This document shows positions 49,546 to 58,340 of a stretch of DNA of 64,000 nt, in pieces. Numbering within the stretch: position 1 is the stretch's first letter; each line of letters opens with the position of its first letter. Origin of the DNA: Microcaldota archaeon (GTDB taxonomy: Archaea > Micrarchaeota > Micrarchaeia > Norongarragalinales > Norongarragalinaceae); the NCBI GenBank assembly GCA_016207165.1, contig JACQQD010000003.1, forward strand, positions 1 through 64,000, written 5' to 3'. The notes beneath the pieces were generated by a model. The model saw nothing but the letters and a program-made list of their open reading frames with translations, was not told where the DNA came from and did not search any database. The translations under genes were made by a program, and so were the position numbers.

Positions 49546-49552
49546 TTTTATA
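49546..49552. promoter_or_regulatory. Shared bidirectional TATA (MBL / endonuclease IV)
   Basis: TTTTATA lies 24-30 nt from both start codons 49522 (minus) and 49576 (plus), 54 nt apart. Confidence 0.55.
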
Positions 49553-49575
49553 GATTCGGTTCATTTAAGCCGATT

Positions 49576-50403
49576 ATGCGCTTTGGTCCAGCAGGCGTAC
49601 CCATTCGATCCAATCAACGGTCCAGTTTGGCGGGGGTGCAAGTCACCGCGGACTTGGGTTTGGACGCCATGGAACTGGAGTTCGTGCATGGCTGCCGCAT
49701 GAACGACGAATCCGCGAAAGCCGTGGGCGCCATGGCCAAGGAAAAAGGCGTTTCGTTGTCTTGCCACGCCTCCTATTACCTGAACCTGTTGTCTCCCGAA
49801 AAAAACAAACTTGAAAAAACCCTGCACGAACTCACGCGGACCGCCGAAGTCTTGGCCCTGGCCGGCGGAAAACGCATCGTGTTTCATTCGGGATTCTACT
49901 TGGGCATGAACCCCGCCAAAGCGTATGCGGCCATGAAGAAACAGTACGAGGCCCTTGCCAAAACCATTTCAAAAAACGATTGGAACGCGGTTTTGGCCCC
50001 GGAAGTGACTGGAAAAAAAAGCCAGTTTGGCTCCTTGGAAGAAGTATACGGTTTGGCGGCCGACATCGGCTACGACAAAATCCAGCCTTGCATCGACTGG
50101 GGGCACGTTCACGCCCGCGACAACGGCGCCTTGAATCAACCCGAAGAGTTCGAAAAAGTGCTGGAAACCGTGGAAAAATTCGTCGGCAAAGAGGGACTCA
50201 AGACCCTGCACTGCCACATCGAGGGCATCCGGTTCACGGAGAAAGGCGAGAGAAACCATTTGCGCATCACGGAGGGCCCCCCGGACTACAAGCAAATCAT
50301 CCGGGCACTCAAAACGTTCAAGTGCGATGGCACCTTGATTTGCGAGAGCCCGGCCATGGAAGACGATGCCTTACTCCTCCAAAAAGCGTGGAAAACGGCC
50401 TAA
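49576..50403 (+). CDS. nfo: Endonuclease IV-like AP endonuclease
   Basis: A 275-residue TIM-barrel zinc enzyme that nicks DNA at abasic sites. Metal ligand blocks in order: SCHASYYLNLLS, IVFHSGFYLG, APEVTGKKSQFGS, CIDWGHVHARDN, LHCHIEG and ICESPAMEDDA. Length is close to the family norm. It fits the repair set (mutY, nth, polX) seen elsewhere in this window. Confidence 0.92.
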   Translation: MRFGPAGVPIRSNQRSSLAGVQVTADLGLDAMELEFVHGCRMNDESAKAVGAMAKEKGVSLSCHASYYLNLLSPEKNKLEKTLHELTRTAEVLALAGGKRIVFHSGFYLGMNPAKAYAAMKKQYEALAKTISKNDWNAVLAPEVTGKKSQFGSLEEVYGLAADIGYDKIQPCIDWGHVHARDNGALNQPEEFEKVLETVEKFVGKEGLKTLHCHIEGIRFTEKGERNHLRITEGPPDYKQIIRALKTFKCDGTLICESPAMEDDALLLQKAWKTA

Positions 50404-50702
50404 AAGGGGATTGGGTCCGCCAGCAAGACCTCGTGACGCAGGTGCGGGCGCACGCCGTCAAGGATTCGTTGATACTGTTCGCGCAAACCATTCGGCGGAA
50501 GCCTTGCGGAAAGCACCACGGCGTGCGGCCCGCCGGCAAACACGCGCACCAGGGGCGCGCCATGCACCCAAGGCACCAGAACAGATTCAAACCGTTTCTT
50601 CCATGCTTTAACCTGGGAAAAAGACAGCAAGGACTTCTCGTCGGGATTTTCTCCCGTGCGCGCGGGAACCGTCAAGTTCACGCGGGCAAACGGTTCAGCC
50701 AA
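50400..50702 (-). CDS. Hypothetical protein, 100 aa
   Basis: No family recognised. It starts MAEPFARVNLTVPARTGENP and contains SQVKAWKKRFESVLVPWVHG and GGPHAVVLSARLPPNGLREQ. It overlaps the preceding leftward gene by 25 nt and the end of the endonuclease IV gene by 4 nt. Probably co-transcribed with the 179-aa protein before it. Confidence 0.5.
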   Translation of the reverse strand: MAEPFARVNLTVPARTGENPDEKSLLSFSQVKAWKKRFESVLVPWVHGAPLVRVFAGGPHAVVLSARLPPNGLREQYQRILDGVRPHLRHEVLLADPIPF

Positions 50703-51217
50703 AGTGGACCCTGGAAAACCATCCGAAGCGGGTACCCCAGACCCAACAAAAATTTCTTTGCCTTTCTTCCCTCGTAAATCTCCTTGCTGATTTGCACGGA
50801 CTCCGACAACGCCTTCAATTCCTTTTCAAGAAGCGCCACCGAGGGCTCCGGAAGCATGGGGGGAAGCGTATCGGGGTGCCGGGGCAACGCAATGGAAGGC
50901 TTGGAAAACACCACCAAAAGCCGGTTGCCCAAAGACCGGTACGTCCAATCGGCTTCGGGTCGGATGCGAAGCCACTGCAAGTCAGCGTACAGGTTCCTCC
51001 AGTCCTGCCGGAACTTCGGCGCCAGTGTGGAGGAACCGATGACCGCGCTGGCTTGCGCGCGCAAAAAAGCCCTCACCAAAGGCCCTGCCAAATCCGGGGA
51101 ATGCTCAAACAAACCGTTTCGGTTGGGCAATTCAACAGCCCAATACGAACGAGGGCCCTGCGTGGAAGGAGGCAACTTGAAATGGTGAAGCGTCAGGCGG
51201 CGCGCGGTAGAACCCAT
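50678..51217 (-). CDS. Hypothetical protein, 179 aa
   Basis: No family recognised. ATG 51217 (MGSTARRLTLHHFKLPPSTQ) is preferred; the frame upstream is Arg-rich and not credible, and a TATA-like CTTTTTATGG is 23-32 nt upstream. Contains SPDLAGPLVRAFLRAQASAV and a C-terminal helix with SVALLEKELKALSESVQISK. Divergent from the thiol-disulfide protein gene. Confidence 0.55.
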   Translation of the reverse strand: MGSTARRLTLHHFKLPPSTQGPRSYWAVELPNRNGLFEHSPDLAGPLVRAFLRAQASAVIGSSTLAPKFRQDWRNLYADLQWLRIRPEADWTYRSLGNRLLVVFSKPSIALPRHPDTLPPMLPEPSVALLEKELKALSESVQISKEIYEGRKAKKFLLGLGYPLRMVFQGPLWLNRLPA

Positions 51218-51264
51218 CCAACCGGAGTATAACGCAACCCATAAAAAGCGTTTTCCGCCTCTGT

Positions 51265-52035
51265 TTGAAGGAACAGAACCATCAGAACCAAGCGCGTGTA
51301 TTTTACGTGGCCAAAAAAGAATTCTCTTCATTGTACGTGGGGTTGGGCGCCTTGGCGGTGCTTCTCGTCGTGGGCGTCGCCTACGTCGCGTTTTTGCAAC
51401 CCGTTTTAAGCCAACCCACGCCGACGCCCAGCGCACCCGTCATCACTTCGAACAACGCCAACCCCTCCATCCCAGCCCAAGCGGTTCTCACCGGCAAGCC
51501 CAGCTGTTCCACCAACGCCAGCACGCCCGTGCTGTTGTTTCACGACCCGTACTGCCCCGCGTGCGCGGCCAACGAACCCATCCTCAACGCCTTCTACAAG
51601 AAGTACGCCGGTTCCGCGGACATCCAGTACCGCTTCGTGGCCACGCATTCCAGGCAAATGGCCCAGCAATTCGGCATCAACGAAACGTTCATCGCCCACG
51701 ACTACCACGTGTGCGCGCAGGACCAAGGCCGACTCCAGGAATTCAAGGCCTGCTTTTACCGCACGCTTGAAATCCAGGACGGCCAGTACCTGCCCATGAA
51801 CGACTCCACGCTTCGCGACTGCGCCGTGGTTCAAAGCGGGTTAGACCAAGCGCAACTGGACGCGTGCTTGCAGACGGCGCGGGCCCGCATCGACGAACAA
51901 CTGCTGGAGGCCGCGGACTTTGGCGGCGGCACGTATTTTACGCCCATGGCCGTCGTGGGATGCGAGTACCGCGTGAACTCGGCGCTGGTGGAAGAAACGT
52001 ATTGCGCGGTTTCAGGCGCCTGCCCAACCGCTTAA
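51265..52035 (+). CDS. Membrane-anchored thiol-disulfide (DsbA/thioredoxin-like) protein
   Basis: A 256-residue protein with one N-terminal membrane helix (SLYVGLGALAVLLVVGVAYV), a Pro/Thr/Ser linker and an outward thioredoxin-fold domain with CxxC in VLLFHDPYCPACAANEP. GGGTYFTPMAVVGCEYR gives the cis-Pro loop (T-P). Further Cys pairs may be structural disulfides. It likely catalyses oxidative folding outside the cell. TTG 51265 is the first start; GTG 51307 is an alternative. Confidence 0.85.
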   Translation: MKEQNHQNQARVFYVAKKEFSSLYVGLGALAVLLVVGVAYVAFLQPVLSQPTPTPSAPVITSNNANPSIPAQAVLTGKPSCSTNASTPVLLFHDPYCPACAANEPILNAFYKKYAGSADIQYRFVATHSRQMAQQFGINETFIAHDYHVCAQDQGRLQEFKACFYRTLEIQDGQYLPMNDSTLRDCAVVQSGLDQAQLDACLQTARARIDEQLLEAADFGGGTYFTPMAVVGCEYRVNSALVEETYCAVSGACPTA

Positions 52036-52063
52036 AAGCATCCAAAGCGTGGTATTTCGACAT

Positions 52064-53521
52064 ATGCTTCGAAGCATTCAGCCCAAGCAGGACTGGAACC
52101 AACGCGTGCTGCGCGTACTGAAGGAAGCCCCCAAACTCAAGAAGCTCCGCGTCTTGGCGGGGTTTAACGCGGTCACAGACTACATCAAGTTCGTGGATTC
52201 CAAAACCGTGCTGAAAGCCTTCAGCGGATTGGATGAAGCGGAACGCAAAAAAGCGCTGGACAAAAGCCAATCCGACGCCAACCACCTAACCCACCCCAGA
52301 GACTTTTTGGCGCAGCTTTTCCGGTGCATGCGCATCGGCAAAGCGGGTTTAGTCGTCGCGTCCCCGGAAGTGCTCAAGTGGCTGGACGACGCCTTTGGCG
52401 CGCCGGACGAAAAGCGCTTGGGGGGACAAGCCGCCCTGATGGCCGCCCAACTCTCGGAATTGGGAGCCCGCGCCTGCATCTACCCCGCCAACCTGTCCGT
52501 GGACCAAGCCAAACTGATTCCCGACGACGTCTGCGTGCCGGTGGCCGACAAAAAGAAACTCAAGCTCGCAAAGCCCCTGAAAGCCGCCCGACCCGAAGAC
52601 CCCACCCAAACCAGTTGGATTTTTGAATTCACCCACGGCCAAGTCCTGGAACTGCCTGGCGAACGCATCGAGTGCCCACGGCAGAACCGCCTCATCGTCG
52701 CCTACCCCTCCAACTACACCGCCGCCTTCAAGAAAGACATGGAACCCGCGCTGCCCAAGCTCGCCAAGCAAATCGACGTACTGCTCGTGTCCGGCTACCA
52801 TGCCCTGGACGCCAAAACCGCGAAAAAGGAGTTGGCCACGATAACGGACCAACTCAAAAAGATGCGCAACGCCAACAAGAAAATCCAAGTCCACTACGAA
52901 TTCGTGCCCTACGAGGATGACGCCGTCGGAAAAGCCGCCCTCAAGGCGCTCTCCGGCCTCATTGACAGCATGGGCATGAATGAAGTGGAGCTCGTCAACG
53001 TCTTGAAGTTGTTGGGATTCAAGAAAAACGCGCAGGACATCGAAAAACACGAGTGCGCCGAAACGCTCTACGAAGGCGCGGCCGCCGTCCTGGAAAAACT
53101 CCGGCTTCAACGCGTCCACGTGCACAGCCTCGGCTACAACGTTCTGGTCGTATCCAAGAAAGTGGACGCCGACGCGGCGCGCGACGGCGCGCTTTTTGGC
53201 TCCGCGGCCGCCACCGTCAAATCCACGACCGGTAAATTGGGCCAAGCCGAATTTTCCAAGGAGGTCTTCCTCAAAATTTCCGAAACCGGGTACAACCAAA
53301 TCGGGCAATTCGAGTCCTCCATCTGGGACTCGTGGCAGAAAAAGAAGCGAAAACCCATTTCCTCTCTTTTAAGAAAACAGTTCATGAGCTCCGGCATCTT
53401 CGACGAACAAAAAACGCATACCGCCATCATCGTTCCGGCGCCAGTGGCTACCGGGTTAAAGACCACCGTGGGATTGGGCGACGTCGTCTCGGCGTGCGCC
53501 ATTGCCTTCCAAGCCGCCTGA
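52064..53521 (+). CDS. ADP-dependent glucokinase/phosphofructokinase family
   Basis: A 485-residue ribokinase-fold sugar kinase using ADP as phosphate donor, an archaeal glycolysis hallmark. Signatures: LAGFNAVTDYI at the N-terminus, GGQAALMAAQLSELG, NRLIVAYPSN, VHVHSLGYNVLVVSKK and the catalytic VGLGDVVSA, with D473 as the base. Glucose versus fructose-6-phosphate preference cannot be told from sequence. ATG 52064 lies 28-37 nt after the TATA-like GCTTAAAAGC, a probable leaderless start. Confidence 0.9.
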   Translation: MLRSIQPKQDWNQRVLRVLKEAPKLKKLRVLAGFNAVTDYIKFVDSKTVLKAFSGLDEAERKKALDKSQSDANHLTHPRDFLAQLFRCMRIGKAGLVVASPEVLKWLDDAFGAPDEKRLGGQAALMAAQLSELGARACIYPANLSVDQAKLIPDDVCVPVADKKKLKLAKPLKAARPEDPTQTSWIFEFTHGQVLELPGERIECPRQNRLIVAYPSNYTAAFKKDMEPALPKLAKQIDVLLVSGYHALDAKTAKKELATITDQLKKMRNANKKIQVHYEFVPYEDDAVGKAALKALSGLIDSMGMNEVELVNVLKLLGFKKNAQDIEKHECAETLYEGAAAVLEKLRLQRVHVHSLGYNVLVVSKKVDADAARDGALFGSAAATVKSTTGKLGQAEFSKEVFLKISETGYNQIGQFESSIWDSWQKKKRKPISSLLRKQFMSSGIFDEQKTHTAIIVPAPVATGLKTTVGLGDVVSACAIAFQAA

Positions 53522-53526
53522 AACCC

Positions 53527-54183
53527 ATGAGCCCCCCGCTTCCCCGCATCATTGGCGTTGAACATTACCCCTGGAACTTGGACGAAGCAAAAAAAGTCGT
53601 TGACGCACTCCCCGGAAGCTCCCGCGTGGGCCTGGAAATGGATTTGCCGCCCTTACTCCACGAGGCCTTCCAGAAAAAGTACCCCCGTCTGACTGGATCC
53701 GGAATTTACGGCGCCACCGGTTTTTTCAATGAACTGGCGAAGTACGCGACGAAGCGCGGCCACACCATCGTGTGGCTGGACCACCCGACGCGATCCATGG
53801 CAGGCGTACACCCCCTGCTTGAAAAAATGGAGCGGTACCTGGACCAACGCGCAAAAAATGGCGAACCCGCCGACATGCTACCGGTCCAAATGATATTCGG
53901 TTTTCGGGCGTTGACCCAAAGGCTCGCGCCATTCCGATCCAAAATCATGGCGCACAAAATACGTCGGACGCCATGGGCGGAAACGGACGTGGCCCTTTTG
54001 GGGGGCTTCCACGCCGAAGACGTGGCCGAGGCACTCAATGCACGCGTGGAGAAACAGATCGGCGAAACCACGCCTCAACAAGCCCGTAACGCCCGAAACG
54101 CATTCGAAGAATTTCGGTCAACGCAGGACGTGCGCCAATGGGTGGACGATTTCCTAAAGGGGCTCAAACAGCAAGGCACTTGA
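53527..54183 (+). CDS. Hypothetical protein, possibly TraB/ChaN-like
   Basis: A 218-residue protein. IIGVEHYPWNLDEAKKVVDA followed by VGLEMD and the late VALLGGFHAEDVAEAL resemble the (G)xxH...E and GxxH pattern of TraB/PrgY or ChaN-like proteins, but the match is weak and I would not assign a function. It begins 5 nt after the ADP-dependent kinase and is probably co-transcribed. Confidence 0.5.
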   Translation: MSPPLPRIIGVEHYPWNLDEAKKVVDALPGSSRVGLEMDLPPLLHEAFQKKYPRLTGSGIYGATGFFNELAKYATKRGHTIVWLDHPTRSMAGVHPLLEKMERYLDQRAKNGEPADMLPVQMIFGFRALTQRLAPFRSKIMAHKIRRTPWAETDVALLGGFHAEDVAEALNARVEKQIGETTPQQARNARNAFEEFRSTQDVRQWVDDFLKGLKQQGT

Positions 54184-54203
54184 CGCCACCCCCCGCAAAA
54201 ACC

Positions 54204-54213
54204 ATTTAAACCC
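54204..54213 (+). promoter_or_regulatory. TATA-like box of the cysteine operon
   Basis: CCATTTAAAC lies about 160 nt before the SerK-like ATG; a start near 54236 would give a leader of about 135 nt, much longer than usual in this window. Confidence 0.45.
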
Positions 54214-54306
54214 GGCTTGCCACCAAGAACAACGGTTGGAATGGCCCGGGATTTACTTTGCCGTTGAAAACGTCGTTTTAGCGTCCAGCCCGTTGCTTTT
54301 TCAATG

Positions 54307-54370
54307 TCGTTGTCCCTTGAAAGCCCAGCGTTAGCTTGGCCCCGGAACGCGTTGGGAAGAAGGACAACGA
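54307..54370 (+). promoter_or_regulatory. Structured leader before the cysteine operon
   Basis: TCGTTGTCC (54307-54315) pairs perfectly with GGACAACGA (54362-54370), which ends 3 nt before the ATG at 54374 and includes part of the ribosome site. Inside, CCCAGCG (54324-54330) pairs with CGTTGGG (54350-54356). The long stem could hide the start site and act as a regulatory element for cysteine synthesis. No ligand is known. Confidence 0.45.
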
Positions 54371-54373
54371 AAA

Positions 54374-54778
54374 ATGAGGGAGAACATCATGATCATGGAA
54401 ACGCGCCGGCTTTGGGCGCATGAAGAAACAAGGCCCGAACACAAGGAACACTTGAAAAAACAGATTGTGGAAAGCCAGACCATCACGCCCATCGTGGTGG
54501 ACCGGGAGACCTTCGTGGTTTTGGACGGCCACCACCGCCTGCAAATCGTCCAAGAACTGGGTTTTGGAAAAATACCCGTGCACTGGATGGATTACGGCGA
54601 CGCGTCCATCGAAGTGAAAGCCTACGACACCGGAACGCCCTTGGACAAGGCGCACGTGATTGCGCGCGCCAAACAAAAAAGGTTGTACCCGCCGAAAAGC
54701 ACGCGGCACACGTATCAAGGAAAACACGTGTCCGAGTGGACGGAAAAACACCCGGTTTCACTATCGGAGTTGAAATGA
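54374..54778 (+). CDS. serK: SerK/SbnI-like free L-serine kinase (ParB/Srx fold)
   Basis: A 134-residue ParB-like protein. LWAHEETRPEHKEHLKKQIV, ITPIVVDRETFVVLDGHHRL and IPVHWMDYGDASIEVKAYD match the archaeal ADP-dependent serine kinase SerK, including DGHHR and an upstream Glu pair. SerK makes O-phosphoserine for cysteine synthesis. This fits the next gene, a CBS/cysteine synthase. The start could also be ATG 54389 or 54395; GGGAG lies before the former. Confidence 0.75.
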   Translation: MRENIMIMETRRLWAHEETRPEHKEHLKKQIVESQTITPIVVDRETFVVLDGHHRLQIVQELGFGKIPVHWMDYGDASIEVKAYDTGTPLDKAHVIARAKQKRLYPPKSTRHTYQGKHVSEWTEKHPVSLSELK

Positions 54779-54781
54779 CGA

Positions 54782-55726
54782 ATGCATGAATCCATCCTGG
54801 ACGCCGTGGGAAACACGCCTCTGGTCAAACTCAAGAAAATCGGCAAAAACCTCGGCGCCCGACTCTACGCGAAAGTCGAGTACGTCAACCCCGGCGGATC
54901 CGTCAAGGACCGCATGGCCATCCAAATGGTGGCCGACGCCGAAAAACAAGGGTTGCTGAAAAAAGGCGGCACCCTCGTCGAGCCCACGTCCGGCAACACC
55001 GGTGCGGGATTGGCCGTGGTGGCCGCCGTCAAAGGCTACCACTGCATTTTCGTTGTACCGGACAAAGTCAGCCCCGAAAAAATCGACTTGCTGAAAGCCT
55101 ACGGTGCCGAAGTCGTCGTCACGCCCACCAACGTGGAACGCGAGGACCCCCAAAGCTATTACTCCGTCGCCGACCGCTTGGCCAAAGAAAGAAACGCATT
55201 CCAGCCCAACCAGTACTTCAACCCCTCCAACCCCTTGGCGCACTACGCGTCCACGGGCCCTGAAATCTGGGAACAAACCAAAGGCAACGTCACGCATTTC
55301 GTGGCCGGCATGGGAACCGGAGGCACGATTTCAGGAGTCTCGAAATTCCTCAAAGAACAAAACCCGAAAATCCAGGTGGTGGGCGCGGACCCGGAAGGCT
55401 CCATTTACTCGTCCAAAGACATCCACCAGTACAAAGTCGAAGGCATTGGCGAAGACTTTTACCCCGGAACCATGGACCTCAAATTGGTGGACCGCATCAT
55501 TCAGACGCACGACGCGGAAAGCCTGTCCATGACGCGCCGGCTCGCGCGAGAAGAAGGCATCCTGGTTGGCGGGTCCTCGGGGGCGGCCACCGTGGCGGCC
55601 GTGAAACTCGCCGAAGAACTGGAAAAAGACGCGCTGGTCGTCGTGCTCTTGCCCGATGGCGGACGAGGTTACCTCAGCAAAGTCTTCTCCGACGCGTGGA
55701 TGGAAAAAAACGGTTTTGAAGTGTGA
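54782..55726 (+). CDS. CBS/cysteine synthase-type PLP enzyme
   Basis: A 314-residue fold-type II PLP enzyme. K42 in GGSVKDR is the PLP lysine. EPTSGNTGAGLA, GMGTGGTISGVS and the C-terminal LPDGGRGYLSKVFSDAWM are typical of cystathionine beta-synthase-like enzymes rather than plain CysK. Given the SerK-like kinase just upstream, O-phosphoserine may be the substrate, with sulfide (cysteine synthase) or homocysteine (CBS) as acceptor. No CBS regulatory domain is present. Starts 3 nt after the serK stop. Confidence 0.9.
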   Translation: MHESILDAVGNTPLVKLKKIGKNLGARLYAKVEYVNPGGSVKDRMAIQMVADAEKQGLLKKGGTLVEPTSGNTGAGLAVVAAVKGYHCIFVVPDKVSPEKIDLLKAYGAEVVVTPTNVEREDPQSYYSVADRLAKERNAFQPNQYFNPSNPLAHYASTGPEIWEQTKGNVTHFVAGMGTGGTISGVSKFLKEQNPKIQVVGADPEGSIYSSKDIHQYKVEGIGEDFYPGTMDLKLVDRIIQTHDAESLSMTRRLAREEGILVGGSSGAATVAAVKLAEELEKDALVVVLLPDGGRGYLSKVFSDAWMEKNGFEV

Positions 55727-55790
55727 CCATGCGGTTGAACACGAACGTTTTGCTGAAACAAAACGATTCACGAAAAAGGGGTCTGGCGCA

Positions 55791-56933
55791 GTGAAGTTCA
55801 ACACGAAAGCGGTTCACGCCGGAGAAAAACCGGATTCCGCCACCGGGGCCCTGGCAACGCCCATTTATCAGACGAGCACGTACGCCCAGGACGCGCCCAA
55901 CCAACACAAGGGCTTCGATTACAGCCGGGCGGCCAACCCCACCCGGCAAATCCTGGAAAACAATTTGGCGGCCCTGGAAAACGTGGATTACGCCGTGGCA
56001 TTCTCTTCGGGCTTGGCGGCCACAAGCTCGGTGTTGAACTTGTTCAAGCAAGGCGACCATGTGGTCGCGTCACAAGACATGTACGGCGGCACGTACCGGT
56101 TGTTCAAGCAACTCTACGAAAAATACGGAGTCACCTTTGATTTCGTTGACGCGACGAACTCGGACGCCCTGCAATCCGCCATCAAACCCAACACCAAACT
56201 CGTATGGATTGAAACCCCCTCCAACCCGCTTCTCAAAATTACGGACATCAAAGCCGCCGCCGCCATCGCCCACGACGCCAACGCGCGGTTGGCCGTGGAC
56301 AGCACCTTGGCCACGCCCCACCTACAACAACCCTTTTCCTTGGGGGCCGACTTGGTCGTGCATTCCACCACGAAGTACCTCAACGGACACGCCGACGTCA
56401 TCGGCGGCGCGGTATGCGTCAAAGACAAAACCCTCTACGAACAGTTGCGCTTCTGGCAGAAGTCCGTGGGATCGGTTCCGGGCCCCCTGGATTGCTATTT
56501 GGTGTTGCGCGGAATCAAGACCCTGCCGCTTCGCATGGACCAGCACTCCAAGAACGCCATGACCGTCGCCCAATTCCTGCAAAGCCATCCCAAAGTCAAG
56601 CGCGTCATTTACCCCGGACTTCAAAGCCACCCCCAACACGAATTGGCGAAAAAACAGATGACCGCGTTTTCAGGAATGATTGCCGTGGAATTGGACGCCT
56701 CCTTTGAAAAAGCCATGGCGTTTGCCTCCAACTTGGAACTGTTCACCTTGGCCGAGGACTTGGGGGGAGTCAAGAGCCTGACGTGCCACCCGGCGTCCAT
56801 GACGCACGCCGCCGTCCCAAAACAAGAACGCCTCAAAACGGGATTCACCGACGAACTCATCCGCCTGAGCATCGGCATCGAGGACGCCGACGACCTCATC
56901 GAAGACCTTGAAAAAGCGCTGGACCCATTGTAG
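55791..56933 (+). CDS. Cystathionine gamma-lyase/synthase family
   Basis: A 380-residue fold-type I PLP enzyme. YSRAANPTRQILENNLAALE, YGGTYRLFKQLYEKYG, VDSTLATPHLQQPFSLGADL and the PLP lysine K195 in HSTTKYLNGHADVIGG are clear. GVKSLTCHPASMTHA is the late family block. Start GTG 55791 follows AAGGGG by 9 nt. With the CBS-like enzyme it can form a reverse transsulfuration route (homocysteine to cysteine). Confidence 0.92.
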   Translation: MKFNTKAVHAGEKPDSATGALATPIYQTSTYAQDAPNQHKGFDYSRAANPTRQILENNLAALENVDYAVAFSSGLAATSSVLNLFKQGDHVVASQDMYGGTYRLFKQLYEKYGVTFDFVDATNSDALQSAIKPNTKLVWIETPSNPLLKITDIKAAAAIAHDANARLAVDSTLATPHLQQPFSLGADLVVHSTTKYLNGHADVIGGAVCVKDKTLYEQLRFWQKSVGSVPGPLDCYLVLRGIKTLPLRMDQHSKNAMTVAQFLQSHPKVKRVIYPGLQSHPQHELAKKQMTAFSGMIAVELDASFEKAMAFASNLELFTLAEDLGGVKSLTCHPASMTHAAVPKQERLKTGFTDELIRLSIGIEDADDLIEDLEKALDPL

Positions 56934-58340
56934 ATGAATATGCCGAAATTCTTCAACACATTGACCCGCAAGAAGGAAGCGTTCAAGCCCCTCCAGAACA
57001 ACTTAGTGCGCTGGTACGCATGCGGCCCCACGGTGTACAATTATCCCCACATCGGCAACTACCGCGCGTACGCGTTTGTTGACTTGCTCCGCCGCTTTCT
57101 GGAATGGAAGAACTACAAAGTCATGCTGGTCATGAACATCACGGATGTGGACGACAAAACCATCCGCGACTCCCAAAAACAAGGCAAAACATTGGAAGAA
57201 TTCACGCGGTTCTACGAGAAAGGCTTTTTCGAGGACCTGCAAACACTGAACATTAAGCCCGCTAACTACTATCCCAGAGCCACGGACCACATCAACGACA
57301 TGGTCAGCCTCATTGGCGAATTGACGCTGGCCCACAAGGCGTACCAAGGCTCAGACGGGTCATGGTACTACAAGATTTCCGAGTTCTTGGACTACGGCAA
57401 GCTCTCGGGCCTCCAACAAAAGGACTTGAAAGCCGGAGCCTCCGGCCGCGTGGCGGCGGATGAATACACCAAGGACAACGTCTCCGACTTCGTATTGTGG
57501 AAAGCCTGGCAGCCAGACGACGGCGACGTGTACTGGGAAACCCGTCTTGGAAAAGGAAGGCCCGGCTGGCACATTGAATGCTCCGCCATGAGCACCAAGT
57601 ACCTGGGGTTTAGCTTTGACATCCACACCGGCGGCGTGGACTTAAAATTCCCCCACCACGAAAACGAGATTGCCCAGTCGGAAGGCGCGTCCAAAAAACC
57701 GTTTGTCAAGTACTGGCTGCACAACGAGCACCTCCTGGTTGAAGGCAAGAAAATGTCAAAATCCCTGGGCAACTTCTACACGCTGCGCGACTTGTTGGAC
57801 AAAAACCTCAAACCCGCGGCCATCCGCTACGCGCTCATTGCCACGCACTACCGAAGCCAACTGAACTTCACGTTTGACGTGGTGCACGCCGCAGAAAAAA
57901 CGCTGGACCGCCTCCAAGACTTTTTGGCTCGAGCGAAAGAAGCGGATGGAAAAAACAATCCCGGCTTGGAAAACGCGATCAAAAACACGAAAAAACGATT
58001 TGAAGACGCGTTGGACGACGACTTGGACGTCGCGCAGGCCCTCTCGGCGGTCTTTGAACTGGAGCACCAAGCCAACAAGGCCATGGCGCTGGGCCACGTC
58101 TCCAAAAAACAAGCCGAACGAATCGCAGACTTCTTTTGGAACGATTTTAACGCGGTCTTCGGCGTCCTGGAAAAAAAGTCCGCCACCGTGCCGAAAACCG
58201 TTTTGGACCTCGTGGAGAAACGGGAAGCCGCCCGAAAAAAGAAGGACTTCAAGGCCGCGGACGCGCTTCGAAACCAAATCAAGGAAAAGGGCTTCGAGGT
58301 CGTGGACGAGGCCACTGGGCCCCGGCTGAAAAAAACCTAA
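56934..58340 (+). CDS. cysS: Cysteinyl-tRNA synthetase
   Basis: A 468-residue class I synthetase charging tRNA-Cys. CGPTVYNYPHIGNYRAYAFV holds the HIGH-like motif and a zinc Cys; IECSAMSTKYLGFSFDIHTG and FPHHENEIAQSEGA hold further zinc ligands; KKMSKSLGNF is the KMSKS loop. The ATG is directly after the stop of the cystathionine enzyme, so it is the last gene of the cysteine operon. Some archaea lack CysRS and use SepRS/SepCysS instead. Confidence 0.96.
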   Translation: MNMPKFFNTLTRKKEAFKPLQNNLVRWYACGPTVYNYPHIGNYRAYAFVDLLRRFLEWKNYKVMLVMNITDVDDKTIRDSQKQGKTLEEFTRFYEKGFFEDLQTLNIKPANYYPRATDHINDMVSLIGELTLAHKAYQGSDGSWYYKISEFLDYGKLSGLQQKDLKAGASGRVAADEYTKDNVSDFVLWKAWQPDDGDVYWETRLGKGRPGWHIECSAMSTKYLGFSFDIHTGGVDLKFPHHENEIAQSEGASKKPFVKYWLHNEHLLVEGKKMSKSLGNFYTLRDLLDKNLKPAAIRYALIATHYRSQLNFTFDVVHAAEKTLDRLQDFLARAKEADGKNNPGLENAIKNTKKRFEDALDDDLDVAQALSAVFELEHQANKAMALGHVSKKQAERIADFFWNDFNAVFGVLEKKSATVPKTVLDLVEKREAARKKKDFKAADALRNQIKEKGFEVVDEATGPRLKKT

